A stretch of 64,000 bases of DNA, taken from contig NZ_FTMY01000009.1 of the NCBI RefSeq assembly GCF_900156165.1, positions 1-64,000 of the forward strand. The letters run 5' to 3'. The notes below the pieces were generated by a model. The model worked only from the letters and a program-made list of their open reading frames with translations. It was not told the origin of the DNA and made no database searches. The first letter of the stretch is position 1; the number at the start of each line of letters is the position of its first letter. Below are positions 30,868 to 39,113 of this stretch, piece by piece. The stretch comes from Pseudacidovorax sp. RU35E. GTDB taxonomy: Bacteria > Pseudomonadota > Gammaproteobacteria > Burkholderiales > Burkholderiaceae_C. The position numbers were made by a program, and so were the translations under genes.

Positions 30868-31502
30868 GCCGCTCTGCATCACCACGACGCTTCGGCGTGA
30901 TCACCGTCATGGCGCTGGCCCTGGGCGCACTGGGGGGCTGTGCCTCCGAGCCCGACCGCTACTACACGCTGGCGGAGCCCGCCACGCCCCAACCTCTGAC
31001 GGCGCCTCCGGCAGGCGGTACGGCCATCGAGATGGCGCCGCTGGCCGTGCCCGAACGGCTGGCGCGGCCGCAGATGGTGGTCCGCGGTCCTGCCGGCGCC
31101 GAGGTGCAGGTGCTGGAGCAAAGCCGCTGGGTGGCCTCTTTCGAGCAGGAATTGCGCGATGCGCTGGCGGCGGGGGTGGCCGCCCGGCTGGGTGCCACCG
31201 ATGCGACCCGCGGACCGGGCGTTGCCGGTGCGCTGCCATGGCGCATCACCACGCAGGTCCAGCGCTTCGATGCCACGCAGGGTAGGCAGGTCGAGGCGGG
31301 GTTGAGCTGGACGGTGCGCCGCGCCGACAGCACGCAGCGCAGCACCTGCGCGTGGCGCGGCAGCGAGCCGGCGCCCGGCGGCATCGACGGTGTGGCGCAG
31401 GCGGGGCAGCGCGTCGTGGCGCGGGTGGCTGAGGCCATGGCGCGCCACGTGGCGGCCTTGCAGGCAGGGCAGCCTGCGGCGTGCCCGGCGTCGCAGGGCT
31501 GA
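30864..31502 (+). CDS. pqiC: PqiC-like ABC-type transport auxiliary lipoprotein
   Basis: 212 aa. A lipoprotein signal ends LGALGGCASE with the lipid-accepting cysteine near residue 27; YYTLAEP just after it is the family signature. PqiC is an outer-membrane lipoprotein that completes the PqiABC lipid-transport bridge. It overlaps pqiB (ATGA). The operon pqiA-pqiA-pqiB-pqiC ends here, facing the convergent DUF72 gene 20 bases on. Confidence 0.9.
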   Translation: MSRSASPRRFGVITVMALALGALGGCASEPDRYYTLAEPATPQPLTAPPAGGTAIEMAPLAVPERLARPQMVVRGPAGAEVQVLEQSRWVASFEQELRDALAAGVAARLGATDATRGPGVAGALPWRITTQVQRFDATQGRQVEAGLSWTVRRADSTQRSTCAWRGSEPAPGGIDGVAQAGQRVVARVAEAMARHVAALQAGQPAACPASQG

Positions 31503-31522
31503 CGGGCTGACCGCGCGGGCGA

Positions 31523-32620
31523 TCAGGTCCTTCCGGCCAGCACCGCCTCACCAAGCGCCTGCACCGACAGGGGGGCGCTGCCTTCGGCCTTGTTGTTGAT
31601 GGTCACGTAGGCCGCGTGGCCTGCAGCGGTGCTGCCGGCGATCACCCGCGCCAGCAGGCCACGGGTGTGAGGGTCGGGGTCCACCAGCCGGTCGAAGGGC
31701 TCGTAGAGGCCCTTCGCCTCCTCGTAGCCGTAGGCGCCGTGCAGGCGGTTGAGGTTCCAGCGGCACACGAGCGGTCCTGGCCACAAGGCGCGCAGCAGCG
31801 GCAACTGGTCCTCGATGGGCGGCAGCTTGGGATGCAGGCCCAGGCAGTAGGTGGCGCCATGGGCCTTGAGCACGCGCACGAAGTCGGGCGTCAGGAATTC
31901 AGTATTGCGGACCTCCACCGCCACCACGGCGTCCGGTGCCGTCGGCCGCAGCGAGGGCAGGGCGGCCAGCATGGCATCGAGCCGCGCCAGCACCTCGGGC
32001 ATGTGCGCCAGCATCGTGCCTGGCAGGGGGCTGAGCTGGAAGACCAGCGCGCCCAGCTTGGTGCCCAGGCCCTGCAGGGCCGGCTCCACGAAGTCCTGCA
32101 CCGCCAGTTGGGGGTTGAGGAACGCGGGGTTGGGGCGTTGACCGCGTCCGTCCTCGGCGCGCACAAGGGCATCGGCGACAGCCGACGGCGCCTTGACCAC
32201 GAAGCGGAAGTCCTCCGGCACCTGGCTGGCATAGGCTGCGAACTGCGATGCGGTGAGGGCGCGGTAGAAGTTGCGATCCAGGCTCACGGTGCGCAGCAGT
32301 GGATGCTGCGCATAGGCCGCGAGGCCGTGGCGCGACAGCACCGAGCCTTCATAGTCGCCGTTCCACACCAAGCCGGCCCACCCGGAGAAGTGCCAGGACG
32401 AGCTGCCCAGGCGCAGCAACGGCGGCAGGCGCGCGGCCATTTCGCGCAGGCGCTCCTCGACGGCGGCCGGCTCTACCTTGGGCATGCCGGCCTTGGCACG
32501 GCGCTTGGGCGGGGCCGCCTCGTCCGCGGCTGGCGGCGCGGCGGATGACCCCGCGTCGGCTGGTGCCGGGCGTGGGGGTGCGGGTAGGGGAAGGTCGTCG
32601 CCGAAAAGTGAGTCCTGCAT
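31523..32620 (-). CDS. DUF72 (YecE-like) protein
   Basis: 365 aa from the ATG at 32620, which begins MQDSLFGDDLPLPAPP and includes an Ala/Pro-rich, basic N-terminal region of about 75 residues. The DUF72 barrel begins near LRLGSSSWHFSGWAGLVW and continues with FRFVVKAPS, VAVEVRN and the C-terminal VTINNKAEGSAPL. YecE-type proteins have a TIM-barrel fold and no firmly known reaction. The gene is divergent from the PaiB-like gene with 76 bases between them. Confidence 0.9.
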   Translation of the reverse strand: MQDSLFGDDLPLPAPPRPAPADAGSSAAPPAADEAAPPKRRAKAGMPKVEPAAVEERLREMAARLPPLLRLGSSSWHFSGWAGLVWNGDYEGSVLSRHGLAAYAQHPLLRTVSLDRNFYRALTASQFAAYASQVPEDFRFVVKAPSAVADALVRAEDGRGQRPNPAFLNPQLAVQDFVEPALQGLGTKLGALVFQLSPLPGTMLAHMPEVLARLDAMLAALPSLRPTAPDAVVAVEVRNTEFLTPDFVRVLKAHGATYCLGLHPKLPPIEDQLPLLRALWPGPLVCRWNLNRLHGAYGYEEAKGLYEPFDRLVDPDPHTRGLLARVIAGSTAAGHAAYVTINNKAEGSAPLSVQALGEAVLAGRT

Positions 32621-32696
32621 GCGAAGAGAGAGGGCGAGTGCGAGGCTCGGGCATGGCAGGCGGGACAATCGCCCGCTTCGCCTTTCGAGGTCCGCC

Positions 32697-33317
32697 ATGT
32701 ACCTGCCCGCCCATTTTGACGCCGAGGATCCCGTGCTTGCCGCGCAGCTGATGCGCGAACATCCTTTCGCCAGCCTCGTGACCAACGACGACGAGCGCTT
32801 TCCCTTCGTCACCCACCTGCCGCTGGTGCTGGTGTCGAAGGGGCCGGGTGAGTGGACGCTGCTGGGCCATGTGGCGCGCGCCAACCCGCAGTGGAAGCAG
32901 CTGCAGGCGCGGCCCGAGGCGCTGGTCGTCTTCCTGGGACCGCACGGCTATGTCTCGCCGACGGTCTACCCGGACCGCGAGCGGGTGCCGACCTGGAACT
33001 ATGTCGCCGTCCACTGCCGCGTGCGCGCCACCCTGCTGCCGGAGGCCGGTACCAAGGATGCATTGCTCAAGCAGCTCATCGGCCAGCACGAGCCGCCCTA
33101 CGCACAGCAATGGCGCGACCTGGGCGAGGACTACCAGCGCCGCATGCTCGCCGGTATCGTCGCATTCGAGCTCAAGGTCGTCGGCTGGCAATGCAAGCTC
33201 AAGCTCAACCAGCATCGGCCCGAGGCCCATGCCGGGATGCGGCGGCTGCACGCCGCGCAGGGCGGCGAGGCTGCCGGGCTGGGCACCTGGATGGACCGTG
33301 CGGGCGTTGGCGGTTGA
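32697..33317 (+). CDS. FMN-binding negative transcriptional regulator, PaiB-like
   Basis: 206 aa. MYLPAHF at the N-terminus, then HPFASLVTNDD, FVTHLPLVL, GHVARANPQW, FLGPHGYVSP and VPTWNYVAVH are all PaiB family features; the split-barrel fold binds FMN. B. subtilis PaiB represses sporulation and protease genes, but in proteobacteria the role is unclear. Start ATG at 32697 gives the exact family N-terminus. It is followed by the TadA fusion gene only five bases (GTG start) or less away. Confidence 0.9.
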   Translation: MYLPAHFDAEDPVLAAQLMREHPFASLVTNDDERFPFVTHLPLVLVSKGPGEWTLLGHVARANPQWKQLQARPEALVVFLGPHGYVSPTVYPDRERVPTWNYVAVHCRVRATLLPEAGTKDALLKQLIGQHEPPYAQQWRDLGEDYQRRMLAGIVAFELKVVGWQCKLKLNQHRPEAHAGMRRLHAAQGGEAAGLGTWMDRAGVGG

Positions 33318-33322
33318 CGCGC

Positions 33323-34525
33323 GTGATCCGGTCGTCCCCTTCTTCGTCCAGCGGGCCCGCTGAGCCGCACAGCCAGAGCGATGAAGACCATCGCTGGATG
33401 GCCCTGGCGCTCGACGAGGCCCGCGCCGCGGCCGCAGCCGGAGAGGTGCCGGTCGGCGCGGTGCTGGTGCGCGATGGCCGGCTCGTGGCCACGGGCCGCA
33501 ATGCGCCGGTCGCCACCCACGATCCCAGTGCCCATGCGGAGATGGCGGCGCTGCGGACGGCCGGGCAGGCGCTGGGCAACTACCGGCTGGACGGCTGCAC
33601 GCTCTACGTGACGCTGGAGCCCTGCGCCATGTGTGCTGGGGCCATGCTGCATGCACGGCTGAGCCGCGTGGTCTTCGGCGCGGCCGATGCGCGCACGGGC
33701 GCCGCGGGTTCGGTGCTCGATCTCTTCGGCTTCGGCCAGCTCAACCACCAGACGGCAGTGCAGGGCGGCGTGATGGGCGAGGACTGCGGCGCGCTGCTCC
33801 AGGACTTCTTCCGCGCGCGGCGCGCACAGGCCCGGGCGCAGGCGCAGCCGGTGCGCGACGACGCACTGCGCACACCCGAGGGCCGGTTCGATGGCCTCGT
33901 CGCCTTCGATGTACCGCTCGCCTTCACCACCGAGCTGCCGGTGCTGGCCGGGTTGCGGATGGCCTACGTCGATGTGGATCGTCTGTCCGCGCAGGGCACA
34001 GGATCGGCGCGGCGCGGCATCCTCTGCCTGCACGGGGCTGGCCAATGGGGGCATCTTTTCCGCCACATGCCAGCGCTGCTGCCAGAGCGCCGCCTCTTGA
34101 TCCCCGACCTGGTTGGCTTCGGCCGAAGCGACAAGCCCAAGAAGGACGGCGCGCACGCGCTCGACTGGCATGCCGAGGTGCTTGCGGATTGGCTGCTCGC
34201 CTCTGGCATCAGCGAGTTCGGCCTGATCGTCCATCCCGACATGGCCGCACTGGCCGATCGGGTGGTCGAGCGGGCTGCATCAAAAGGCATGGTGTCCGGC
34301 CCCCATCTGGCGCTCCCACAGGCCCTGCTGGCGGTCCGGGGAGCCGAGGCTGAGGAGGCCGCGCGGGCCTGGGCTGCGCCTTTCCCCGACAAGGGCCATG
34401 AAGCCGCCCTTCGCGCCTGGCCGGTGCGCCGTCGGCCGGTGCAGGACCTGTCCGCGGACGCGGCCCGTACGCTGGCTGCGCAGTGGCGGACCCTGGAAGA
34501 GCCGATGGGATACTCCCCCGGGTGA
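33323..34525 (+). CDS. tadA: tRNA adenosine(34) deaminase TadA fused to a degenerate alpha/beta-hydrolase-like domain
   Basis: 400 aa from the GTG at 33323, more than twice a normal TadA. Residues 20-170 are a complete deaminase: HAE (H71, E73), PCAMC (C101, C104), and the helix EVPVGAVLV. TadA converts A34 to inosine in tRNA-Arg(ACG). Residues ~187-365 resemble haloalkane-dehalogenase/epoxide-hydrolase-like proteins: GLRMAYVDVDR, CLHGAGQWGHLFRHMP, PDLVGFGRSDKP and APFPDKGHEAALRAWP. The nucleophile elbow is replaced by IVHPDMAALA and no catalytic His region is seen, so this part is probably not an enzyme. The S66 peptidase gene overlaps the stop (GTGA). A TTG at 33314 is another possible start. 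Confidence 0.88.
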   Translation: MIRSSPSSSSGPAEPHSQSDEDHRWMALALDEARAAAAAGEVPVGAVLVRDGRLVATGRNAPVATHDPSAHAEMAALRTAGQALGNYRLDGCTLYVTLEPCAMCAGAMLHARLSRVVFGAADARTGAAGSVLDLFGFGQLNHQTAVQGGVMGEDCGALLQDFFRARRAQARAQAQPVRDDALRTPEGRFDGLVAFDVPLAFTTELPVLAGLRMAYVDVDRLSAQGTGSARRGILCLHGAGQWGHLFRHMPALLPERRLLIPDLVGFGRSDKPKKDGAHALDWHAEVLADWLLASGISEFGLIVHPDMAALADRVVERAASKGMVSGPHLALPQALLAVRGAEAEEAARAWAAPFPDKGHEAALRAWPVRRRPVQDLSADAARTLAAQWRTLEEPMGYSPG

Positions 34526-35487
34526 ACAAGAAGCACATCTACATCTACTCCCCCTCCAGCGCCGTGCGCGAGAAGCCGGCCTTCCGCCGTGGCGTGGCCT
34601 GGCTGCGCGCGCAGGGCCACGAGGTGGAGATCGACGAAGCGGCTCTCGCGGCCGAGCAGCGCTTCGCGGGCGACGATGCCACCCGCATCGCCGCGATTGC
34701 GCGGGCAGCAGCCAGCGGTGCGGATGTGGCGCTGGCCTCGCGCGGCGGCTACGGTCTGACGCGCATCCTGGAAGGGATCCCCTACAAGGCCGTGGCGAAG
34801 GCCATCGAGCGCGGTACGGCCTTTGTCGGCATGAGCGACTTCACGGCCTTCCAGCTCGCCATGGTGGCGCGCACGGGTGCAGCCACGTGGTCCGGCCCGA
34901 CGCTGTGCAGCGACTTCGGTGCCGAGGAGGGCATCGACGACATCACGGCCGCCTGCTTCGACGACCTGCTCGATGGGTACGGCGAGGGCACGGGCTGGCG
35001 ACTGCCCGCCCGCGACGAGGTGCCGAGCTTCAGGCCGGTGCGTGGCGCCACGCTGTGGGGCGGCAACCTCGCAGTGCTGTGCAGCCTGTTGGGTACGCCC
35101 TACTTTCCGCAGGTGGACAAGGGCGTGCTCTTCCTGGAGGACGTGGGCGAGCATCCCTACCGCATCGAGCGCATGCTCGAGCAGTTGCGCCTGGCGGGCG
35201 TGCTGGCCCGTCAGAAGGCCGTCGTGCTGGGGCAGTTCACTGGCTACCGCGCTGCACCGCACGACCGGGGCTTCAAGCTGCAGACGGTGGTGGAACGGCT
35301 GCGCACCCAGATCAAGGCGCCCGTGCTCACGGGCCTGCCTTTCGGCCATGTGCCCACCAAAGTGCTGCTGCCGGTCGGCGCCAAGGTCGACCTTGCGATC
35401 GAGGGCAAGGAAGCCTTCATCGTGTGGGGACACGGCGTTGGCGGCAGCCGCCACCTGCACTCCGGCGACCACGGGCACGGGCATTAA
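34522..35487 (+). CDS. S66 family LD-carboxypeptidase (LdcA/MccF-like)
   Basis: 321 aa from a GTG that overlaps the tadA stop. The S66 triad is readable: S105 in VGMSDFTAF, E206 in FLEDVGEHPYR, and H276 in GLPFGHVPTK. LdcA removes the terminal D-Ala from murein tetrapeptides during recycling in the cytoplasm; MccF-like members cleave microcin C-type peptide nucleotides. The C-terminal tail is His-rich (HLHSGDHGHGH), possibly metal-binding or neutral. No signal peptide is present. Confidence 0.9.
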   Translation: MNKKHIYIYSPSSAVREKPAFRRGVAWLRAQGHEVEIDEAALAAEQRFAGDDATRIAAIARAAASGADVALASRGGYGLTRILEGIPYKAVAKAIERGTAFVGMSDFTAFQLAMVARTGAATWSGPTLCSDFGAEEGIDDITAACFDDLLDGYGEGTGWRLPARDEVPSFRPVRGATLWGGNLAVLCSLLGTPYFPQVDKGVLFLEDVGEHPYRIERMLEQLRLAGVLARQKAVVLGQFTGYRAAPHDRGFKLQTVVERLRTQIKAPVLTGLPFGHVPTKVLLPVGAKVDLAIEGKEAFIVWGHGVGGSRHLHSGDHGHGH

Positions 35488-35505
35488 AGCGGCCGCGGCA
35501 GTGAC

Positions 35506-35523
35506 GCCCTGCGCCTGCAGGGC
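35506..35523. terminator. Candidate terminator hairpin between convergent genes
   Basis: GCCCTGC (35506-35512) pairs perfectly with GCAGGGC (35517-35523) around a four-base loop. It lies between the S66 peptidase gene and the convergent hypothetical gene, 19 bases after the former's stop. There is no T-run, so efficiency is uncertain. Confidence 0.4.
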
Positions 35524-35537
35524 CCGCCGGAGACGCC

Positions 35538-35873
35538 TCAGGAGGCGCGCATCTGAGCGCGCAGGCGCGGGCGGAAGGCTTCGGAGCGGCCGAACAGCGC
35601 ATTGATCGGTTGCAACTCCTGCCGCGCCCGGGCCTCGCCACAGGCATTCATGAGGGCGGTCAACAGGTCCTGCCGCAGGTACCACAAGGATTCGAGCTCG
35701 CTGGCATAGGTCACGCGCTCCGCCAGGGAGCGCCGTTGGCGCAGCAAGCCATGGCGTTCGAGCGCGGCGAGCATGGCGACGCGCACCTGCTGCAGCGTGC
35801 GCTCGGCACCCGCGGGCGCGGCATTCCGGGCCGGTGTCCGGAGCCAGCGGGAGATGGCATTCAAGGACTTCAT
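35538..35873 (-). CDS. Conserved-looking hypothetical protein
   Basis: 111 aa, basic (rich in Arg, Ala, Leu), mostly predicted helix, without signal peptide or membrane segment. It contains ALWYLR-like ESLWYLRQDLLTALMNACGE. The start region MKSLNAISRWLR and this core recall small hypothetical proteins I associate with Comamonadaceae, but I know no function. The ORF has coding-like codon use (G/C third bases). It is divergent from the cyclase-FHA gene across 281 bases. Confidence 0.65.
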   Translation of the reverse strand: MKSLNAISRWLRTPARNAAPAGAERTLQQVRVAMLAALERHGLLRQRRSLAERVTYASELESLWYLRQDLLTALMNACGEARARQELQPINALFGRSEAFRPRLRAQMRAS

Positions 35874-36068
35874 GAGGGGTGGATTCGTCGCCTTGGAATG
35901 ACCTTACGCAGGGCCGCCGCATCTCGCAACGTAGAAAAAAGTTTCCGCAGTGTTGCGTCTGGTTCTTCGAGGAGGCCATGCATGCGTCTGGCGGGGTGCG
36001 GGCGGCGAACCGCTGCGGCATTCCCTCAGATCGCAGGCCGATTGTGGGCAAAGCAACAGGCCACGGAA

Positions 36069-36082
36069 TTGACCTGCATCAA
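36069..36082. promoter_or_regulatory. FNR/ANR-type box upstream of the cyclase-FHA gene
   Basis: TTGACCTGCATCAA matches the FNR/ANR consensus TTGAT-N4-ATCAA at nine of ten fixed positions. It lies 73 bases before the ATG at 36155. A possible -10 hexamer GATAAT is at 36119-36124, which would put the box centre about 55 bases before transcription start. The remainder of 35874-36154 holds an A6 run and no ORF I would support. Confidence 0.5.
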
Positions 36083-36154
36083 ATCGGCGGCCGAACTCGC
36101 GCGATTTCTTTGTCTGGAGATAATTGCAGGAAACAATTCGTTGAACATTGGACG

Positions 36155-37105
36155 ATGGCAACCACGGTCGTATTCGCGGACCTGACCGGCAGCACGCGGG
36201 TCTTCGAGGCCATGGGCAATGCCCGCGCGACCGATACCGTCACGCGGCTGGTCCAGTGGGTGGGCGATGTGTGCGAAGCCCACGGCGGGCGCGTGATCAA
36301 GAAGCTCGGCGACGGGATCTTCGCGCTGTTCCCCGACGGGGCGCTCGCGATCTCCGCCATGCTGGAAATCCAGCGCAGCCACCACAAGCGCCTGCTCAAG
36401 TGGCCGGAGGCGTTGCGCATGGATCTTCAGATTGGCATTGCGAGCGGCGAGGTGGTGGAGGTCGACGGCGACTTCTACGGGGACGCAGTGAACGTCGCCT
36501 CCCGCCTGAGCGACCTGGCCGGTCCGGGCCAGATCTGGGCCACCGAATCGGTGGTCGACCAGCACCTCGGACCCGAGGTCCGCCACCGCAGCCTGGGCCC
36601 CATCGCCATCCGCGGGCGACAGGACACCCCGATCATCCACCGCATCGACTGGCAGGACGAGGTGGTGGACCTGCTGACGCTGCCTGCGGCCCTGTCGACC
36701 CTGGCCAAGCCCGGCATCGACACGGCGTTCGGGCAGATCGAACTCTCCTGGTTGGACGTGCATGCCGCCTTCGGCGCGCGCGACCTGCCGATCCACCTCG
36801 GCCGCGTGAGTGAGGCCGATTTCGTGGTGAACGACCCGCGCGTGTCGCGCCTGCATGCCCGCATCGAGGCGCGCAACGGCAGCTGCATCCTCACCGACGT
36901 GAGCAGCTATGGCACCTGGGTGCGTTTCCGCGACGCGGACGGCAGCAGCAGCGAGGTGGCGCTGCGCCGCGATGAATGCATGCTGCACGGCAGCGGCGAG
37001 ATCAGCCTGGGGGCACCGCTGTCGGACTTCACGGCGCCGACCATCAGCTTCCACACGGCCGGCGGGCGGGTGCAGCTGGCCATGAAGGCCGAAGCCTCGG
37101 AGTGA
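36155..37105 (+). CDS. Class III nucleotide cyclase domain fused to FHA domain
   Basis: 316 aa. The N-terminal ~165 residues are a class III cyclase catalytic domain: VVFADLTGSTR holds metal-binding D9, KLGDGIFALFP holds D53, and DAVNVASRLSDLAGPGQIWATE follows. The C-terminal FHA domain (about 205-305) has LGRVSEADFVVNDPRVSRLHARI and SSYGTWVRF, with the usual Arg, Ser and His for phosphothreonine binding. It would be a soluble protein joining cyclic nucleotide formation to phosphopeptide recognition. Whether it makes cAMP or is inactive is not certain. Start: ATG at 36155, no strong ribosome site. Confidence 0.88.
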   Translation: MATTVVFADLTGSTRVFEAMGNARATDTVTRLVQWVGDVCEAHGGRVIKKLGDGIFALFPDGALAISAMLEIQRSHHKRLLKWPEALRMDLQIGIASGEVVEVDGDFYGDAVNVASRLSDLAGPGQIWATESVVDQHLGPEVRHRSLGPIAIRGRQDTPIIHRIDWQDEVVDLLTLPAALSTLAKPGIDTAFGQIELSWLDVHAAFGARDLPIHLGRVSEADFVVNDPRVSRLHARIEARNGSCILTDVSSYGTWVRFRDADGSSSEVALRRDECMLHGSGEISLGAPLSDFTAPTISFHTAGGRVQLAMKAEASE

Positions 37106-37138
37106 GCCGTCGCGCCGTCGAGGGCGGTGCCGGTGCGC

Positions 37139-37615
37139 TCAACGGTCCACCGGGAGGATCAGCGTCTCCTTGACCTCTTCCATCACCACGTAGCTGTGCG
37201 ACTCGGCCGCCACCGGCAGCTTCTTGAGGATGTTGCCCAGCAGGTGCCGGTATTCGCCCATGCCGCGCAGCCGCGCCTTGACCAGGTAGTCGAAGCCGCC
37301 GGACACCAGGTGGCATTCCAGCACCTCGGGCATGTGCAGAAGCTCGTTGCGCACCTTGTCGAACACGTCGGCCGACTTGGATGAGAGCTTGATCTCCACG
37401 AACACCAGCAGCATCTTGCCCAGCGCCTCGGGCGCCACGCGGGCGTGATAGCCGCTTATCACACCCGTGCGCTCCATCCGCTTGACCCGCTCGGAGCAGG
37501 GCGAGGTCGACAGGCCCACGCGCTGTGCAAGGTCGGTGATGGCGATGCGGCCTTCGCGCTGGAGGATGTCCAGGATCTTGCGGTCGATGCGGTCGAGGGT
37601 GGCGAATTCGGGCAT
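37139..37615 (-). CDS. dadR: Lrp/AsnC family regulator, DadR-like
   Basis: 158 aa. The N-terminal HTH reads [30 protein letters not shown] in two parts, and the C-terminal RAM domain contains the ligand-binding fold ([25 protein letters not shown]). It is divergent from dadA across 143 bases, the standard arrangement of DadR, which activates D-amino-acid dehydrogenase genes in response to alanine. The symbol is given from that setting and domain type. Confidence 0.85.
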   Translation of the reverse strand: MPEFATLDRIDRKILDILQREGRIAITDLAQRVGLSTSPCSERVKRMERTGVISGYHARVAPEALGKMLLVFVEIKLSSKSADVFDKVRNELLHMPEVLECHLVSGGFDYLVKARLRGMGEYRHLLGNILKKLPVAAESHSYVVMEEVKETLILPVDR

Positions 37616-37758
37616 GGCGTCGGGCGGCTCAGCGGATGCACAGGGTTGGTCAGCTGATTTTGCTGCGGATCCCCAAAAGAACCGTCAAAGTTTCGGGTCA
37701 TGCCTGCATAAAGTTCTGGGATCGACTCCACGAGTCTTCTTTTCCAGCGGGATCGGCC

Positions 37759-39060
37759 ATGAAAGTCATTGTTCTCGGCGGCGGCGTGATCGGCACGACC
37801 ACGGCCTACTACCTGGCCCGCGCGGGCGCGCAGGTGACGGTGCTGGAGCGCCAGCCCGGCGCCGCGCTGGAGACCAGCTTCGGCAATGCCGGCCAGGTCT
37901 CGCCGGGCTACTCCACGCCCTGGGCCGCGCCCGGCATCCCGTTCAAGGCGATCAAGTGGATGTTCCAGAAGCATGCGCCGCTCGCCATCCGCGCCGACGG
38001 CAGCCTGTTCCAGCTGCGCTGGATGGCCCAGATGCTGCGCAACTGCTCGGCCGAGCGCTATACCGTGAACAAGGAACGCATGATGCGGGTGGCCGAGTAC
38101 AGCCGCGATTGCCTGCGCAAGCTGCGCGCCGATACGGGCATCGACTACGAACAGCGCACCGGCGGCACGCTGCAGCTGTTCCGCAAGCAGCAGCAGCTGG
38201 ACGCCGTGCAGCGCGACATCGCCGTGCTGCAGGAGTGCGGCGTGCCCTATGAACTGCTGGACCGCGAAGGGCTGGCCCGCGTCGAGCCGGCGCTGGCTCG
38301 CACGGGGGGGGGCCTCGTGGGCGGCCTGCGCCTGCCCAACGACGAGACGGGCGATTGCCATCTCTTTACCACCCGCTTGGCTGAAATGGCCCGTGGCCTG
38401 GGCGTGGCATTCCGCTACGGCAGCAACGTACAGGGGCTTGGCACCGACGGCGGCCGCATCAGCGGCGTGCAGGTCGACGGCCAGTGGCTCGAGGCCGATC
38501 GTTACGTGCTGGCCTTTGGCAGCTATTCGCGCGCGCTCATGGAGCCCCTGGGGCTCGACCTGCCGGTCTATCCGGTCAAGGGCTACTCGCTGACGGTGCC
38601 ATTGGTGGACGAATCGCTCGCGCCCCAGTCCACGGTGCTTGACGAGACCTACAAGATCGCCGTGACCCGCTTCGCCGACCGCATCCGCGTGGGCGGCATG
38701 GCCGAGCTGTCGGGCTTCGACCTCAGCCTTAGGCCGGCGCGCCGCGCGACGCTGGAAAAGGTGGTGGGCGAACTGTTCCCCGGTGGCGACCTGCCGGCCG
38801 CGAGCTTCTGGACCGGGCTGCGCCCGATGACGCCCGACAGCACGCCAATCATCGGCCACACGCGCTGGGGCAACCTGTTCCTCAATACCGGCCATGGCAC
38901 CCTGGGCTGGACCATGGCCTGCGGCTCGGGCAAGTTGACCGCCGACCTGGTGACCGGCCGGCGGCCCGAGATCAGCACCGACGGGCTGGCGGTGGACCGC
39001 TACGCCCGCCCGGGCCAGGGCCTCGATCGGCCGCAGCCCGCAGGCGTGCAGCCTGCCTGA
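37759..39060 (+). CDS. dadA: D-amino acid dehydrogenase
   Basis: 433 aa, the normal length. The FAD motif [18 protein letters not shown] is at the N-terminus, [17 protein letters not shown] follows at about 42-58, and [15 protein letters not shown] closes the protein; all are DadA signatures. It oxidatively deaminates D-alanine and other D-amino acids at the inner membrane, giving pyruvate and reduced quinone. The gene contains a G9 run at 38304-38312 within an Arg-Thr-Gly-Gly-Gly codon stretch, a possible slippage spot. Divergent from dadR. No dadX racemase follows. Confidence 0.93.
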   Translation: MKVIVLGGGVIGTTTAYYLARAGAQVTVLERQPGAALETSFGNAGQVSPGYSTPWAAPGIPFKAIKWMFQKHAPLAIRADGSLFQLRWMAQMLRNCSAERYTVNKERMMRVAEYSRDCLRKLRADTGIDYEQRTGGTLQLFRKQQQLDAVQRDIAVLQECGVPYELLDREGLARVEPALARTGGGLVGGLRLPNDETGDCHLFTTRLAEMARGLGVAFRYGSNVQGLGTDGGRISGVQVDGQWLEADRYVLAFGSYSRALMEPLGLDLPVYPVKGYSLTVPLVDESLAPQSTVLDETYKIAVTRFADRIRVGGMAELSGFDLSLRPARRATLEKVVGELFPGGDLPAASFWTGLRPMTPDSTPIIGHTRWGNLFLNTGHGTLGWTMACGSGKLTADLVTGRRPEISTDGLAVDRYARPGQGLDRPQPAGVQPA

Positions 39061-39070
39061 GCGACAGGGC

Positions 39071-39094
39071 GGCGGCGCAGGCCCGCGCGCCGCC
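39071..39094. terminator. Candidate terminator hairpin after dadA
   Basis: GGCGGCGC (39071-39078) and GCGCCGCC (39087-39094) form an eight-pair GC stem with an eight-base loop, 10 bases after the dadA stop and 20 bases from the stop of the convergent lipoprotein gene. No T-run follows, so it may act with Rho or as a bidirectional barrier. Confidence 0.4.
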
Positions 39095-39113
39095 GCATCG
39101 GGCGCTCAGTCCA

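Noticed and set aside
27805-30885. Minus-strand open frame of over 1000 codons across the Pqi operon
   Set aside because: It is an antisense shadow created by high GC and codon bias; the opposite strand has clear PqiA/PqiB domains, and the translation shows low-complexity His/Gly/Gln-rich sequence.
35879-36154. Longer N-terminus of the cyclase-FHA protein from an ATG at 35879
   Set aside because: The upstream residues have no cyclase features and would include the FNR-type box and promoter; the family N-terminus starts at 36155.
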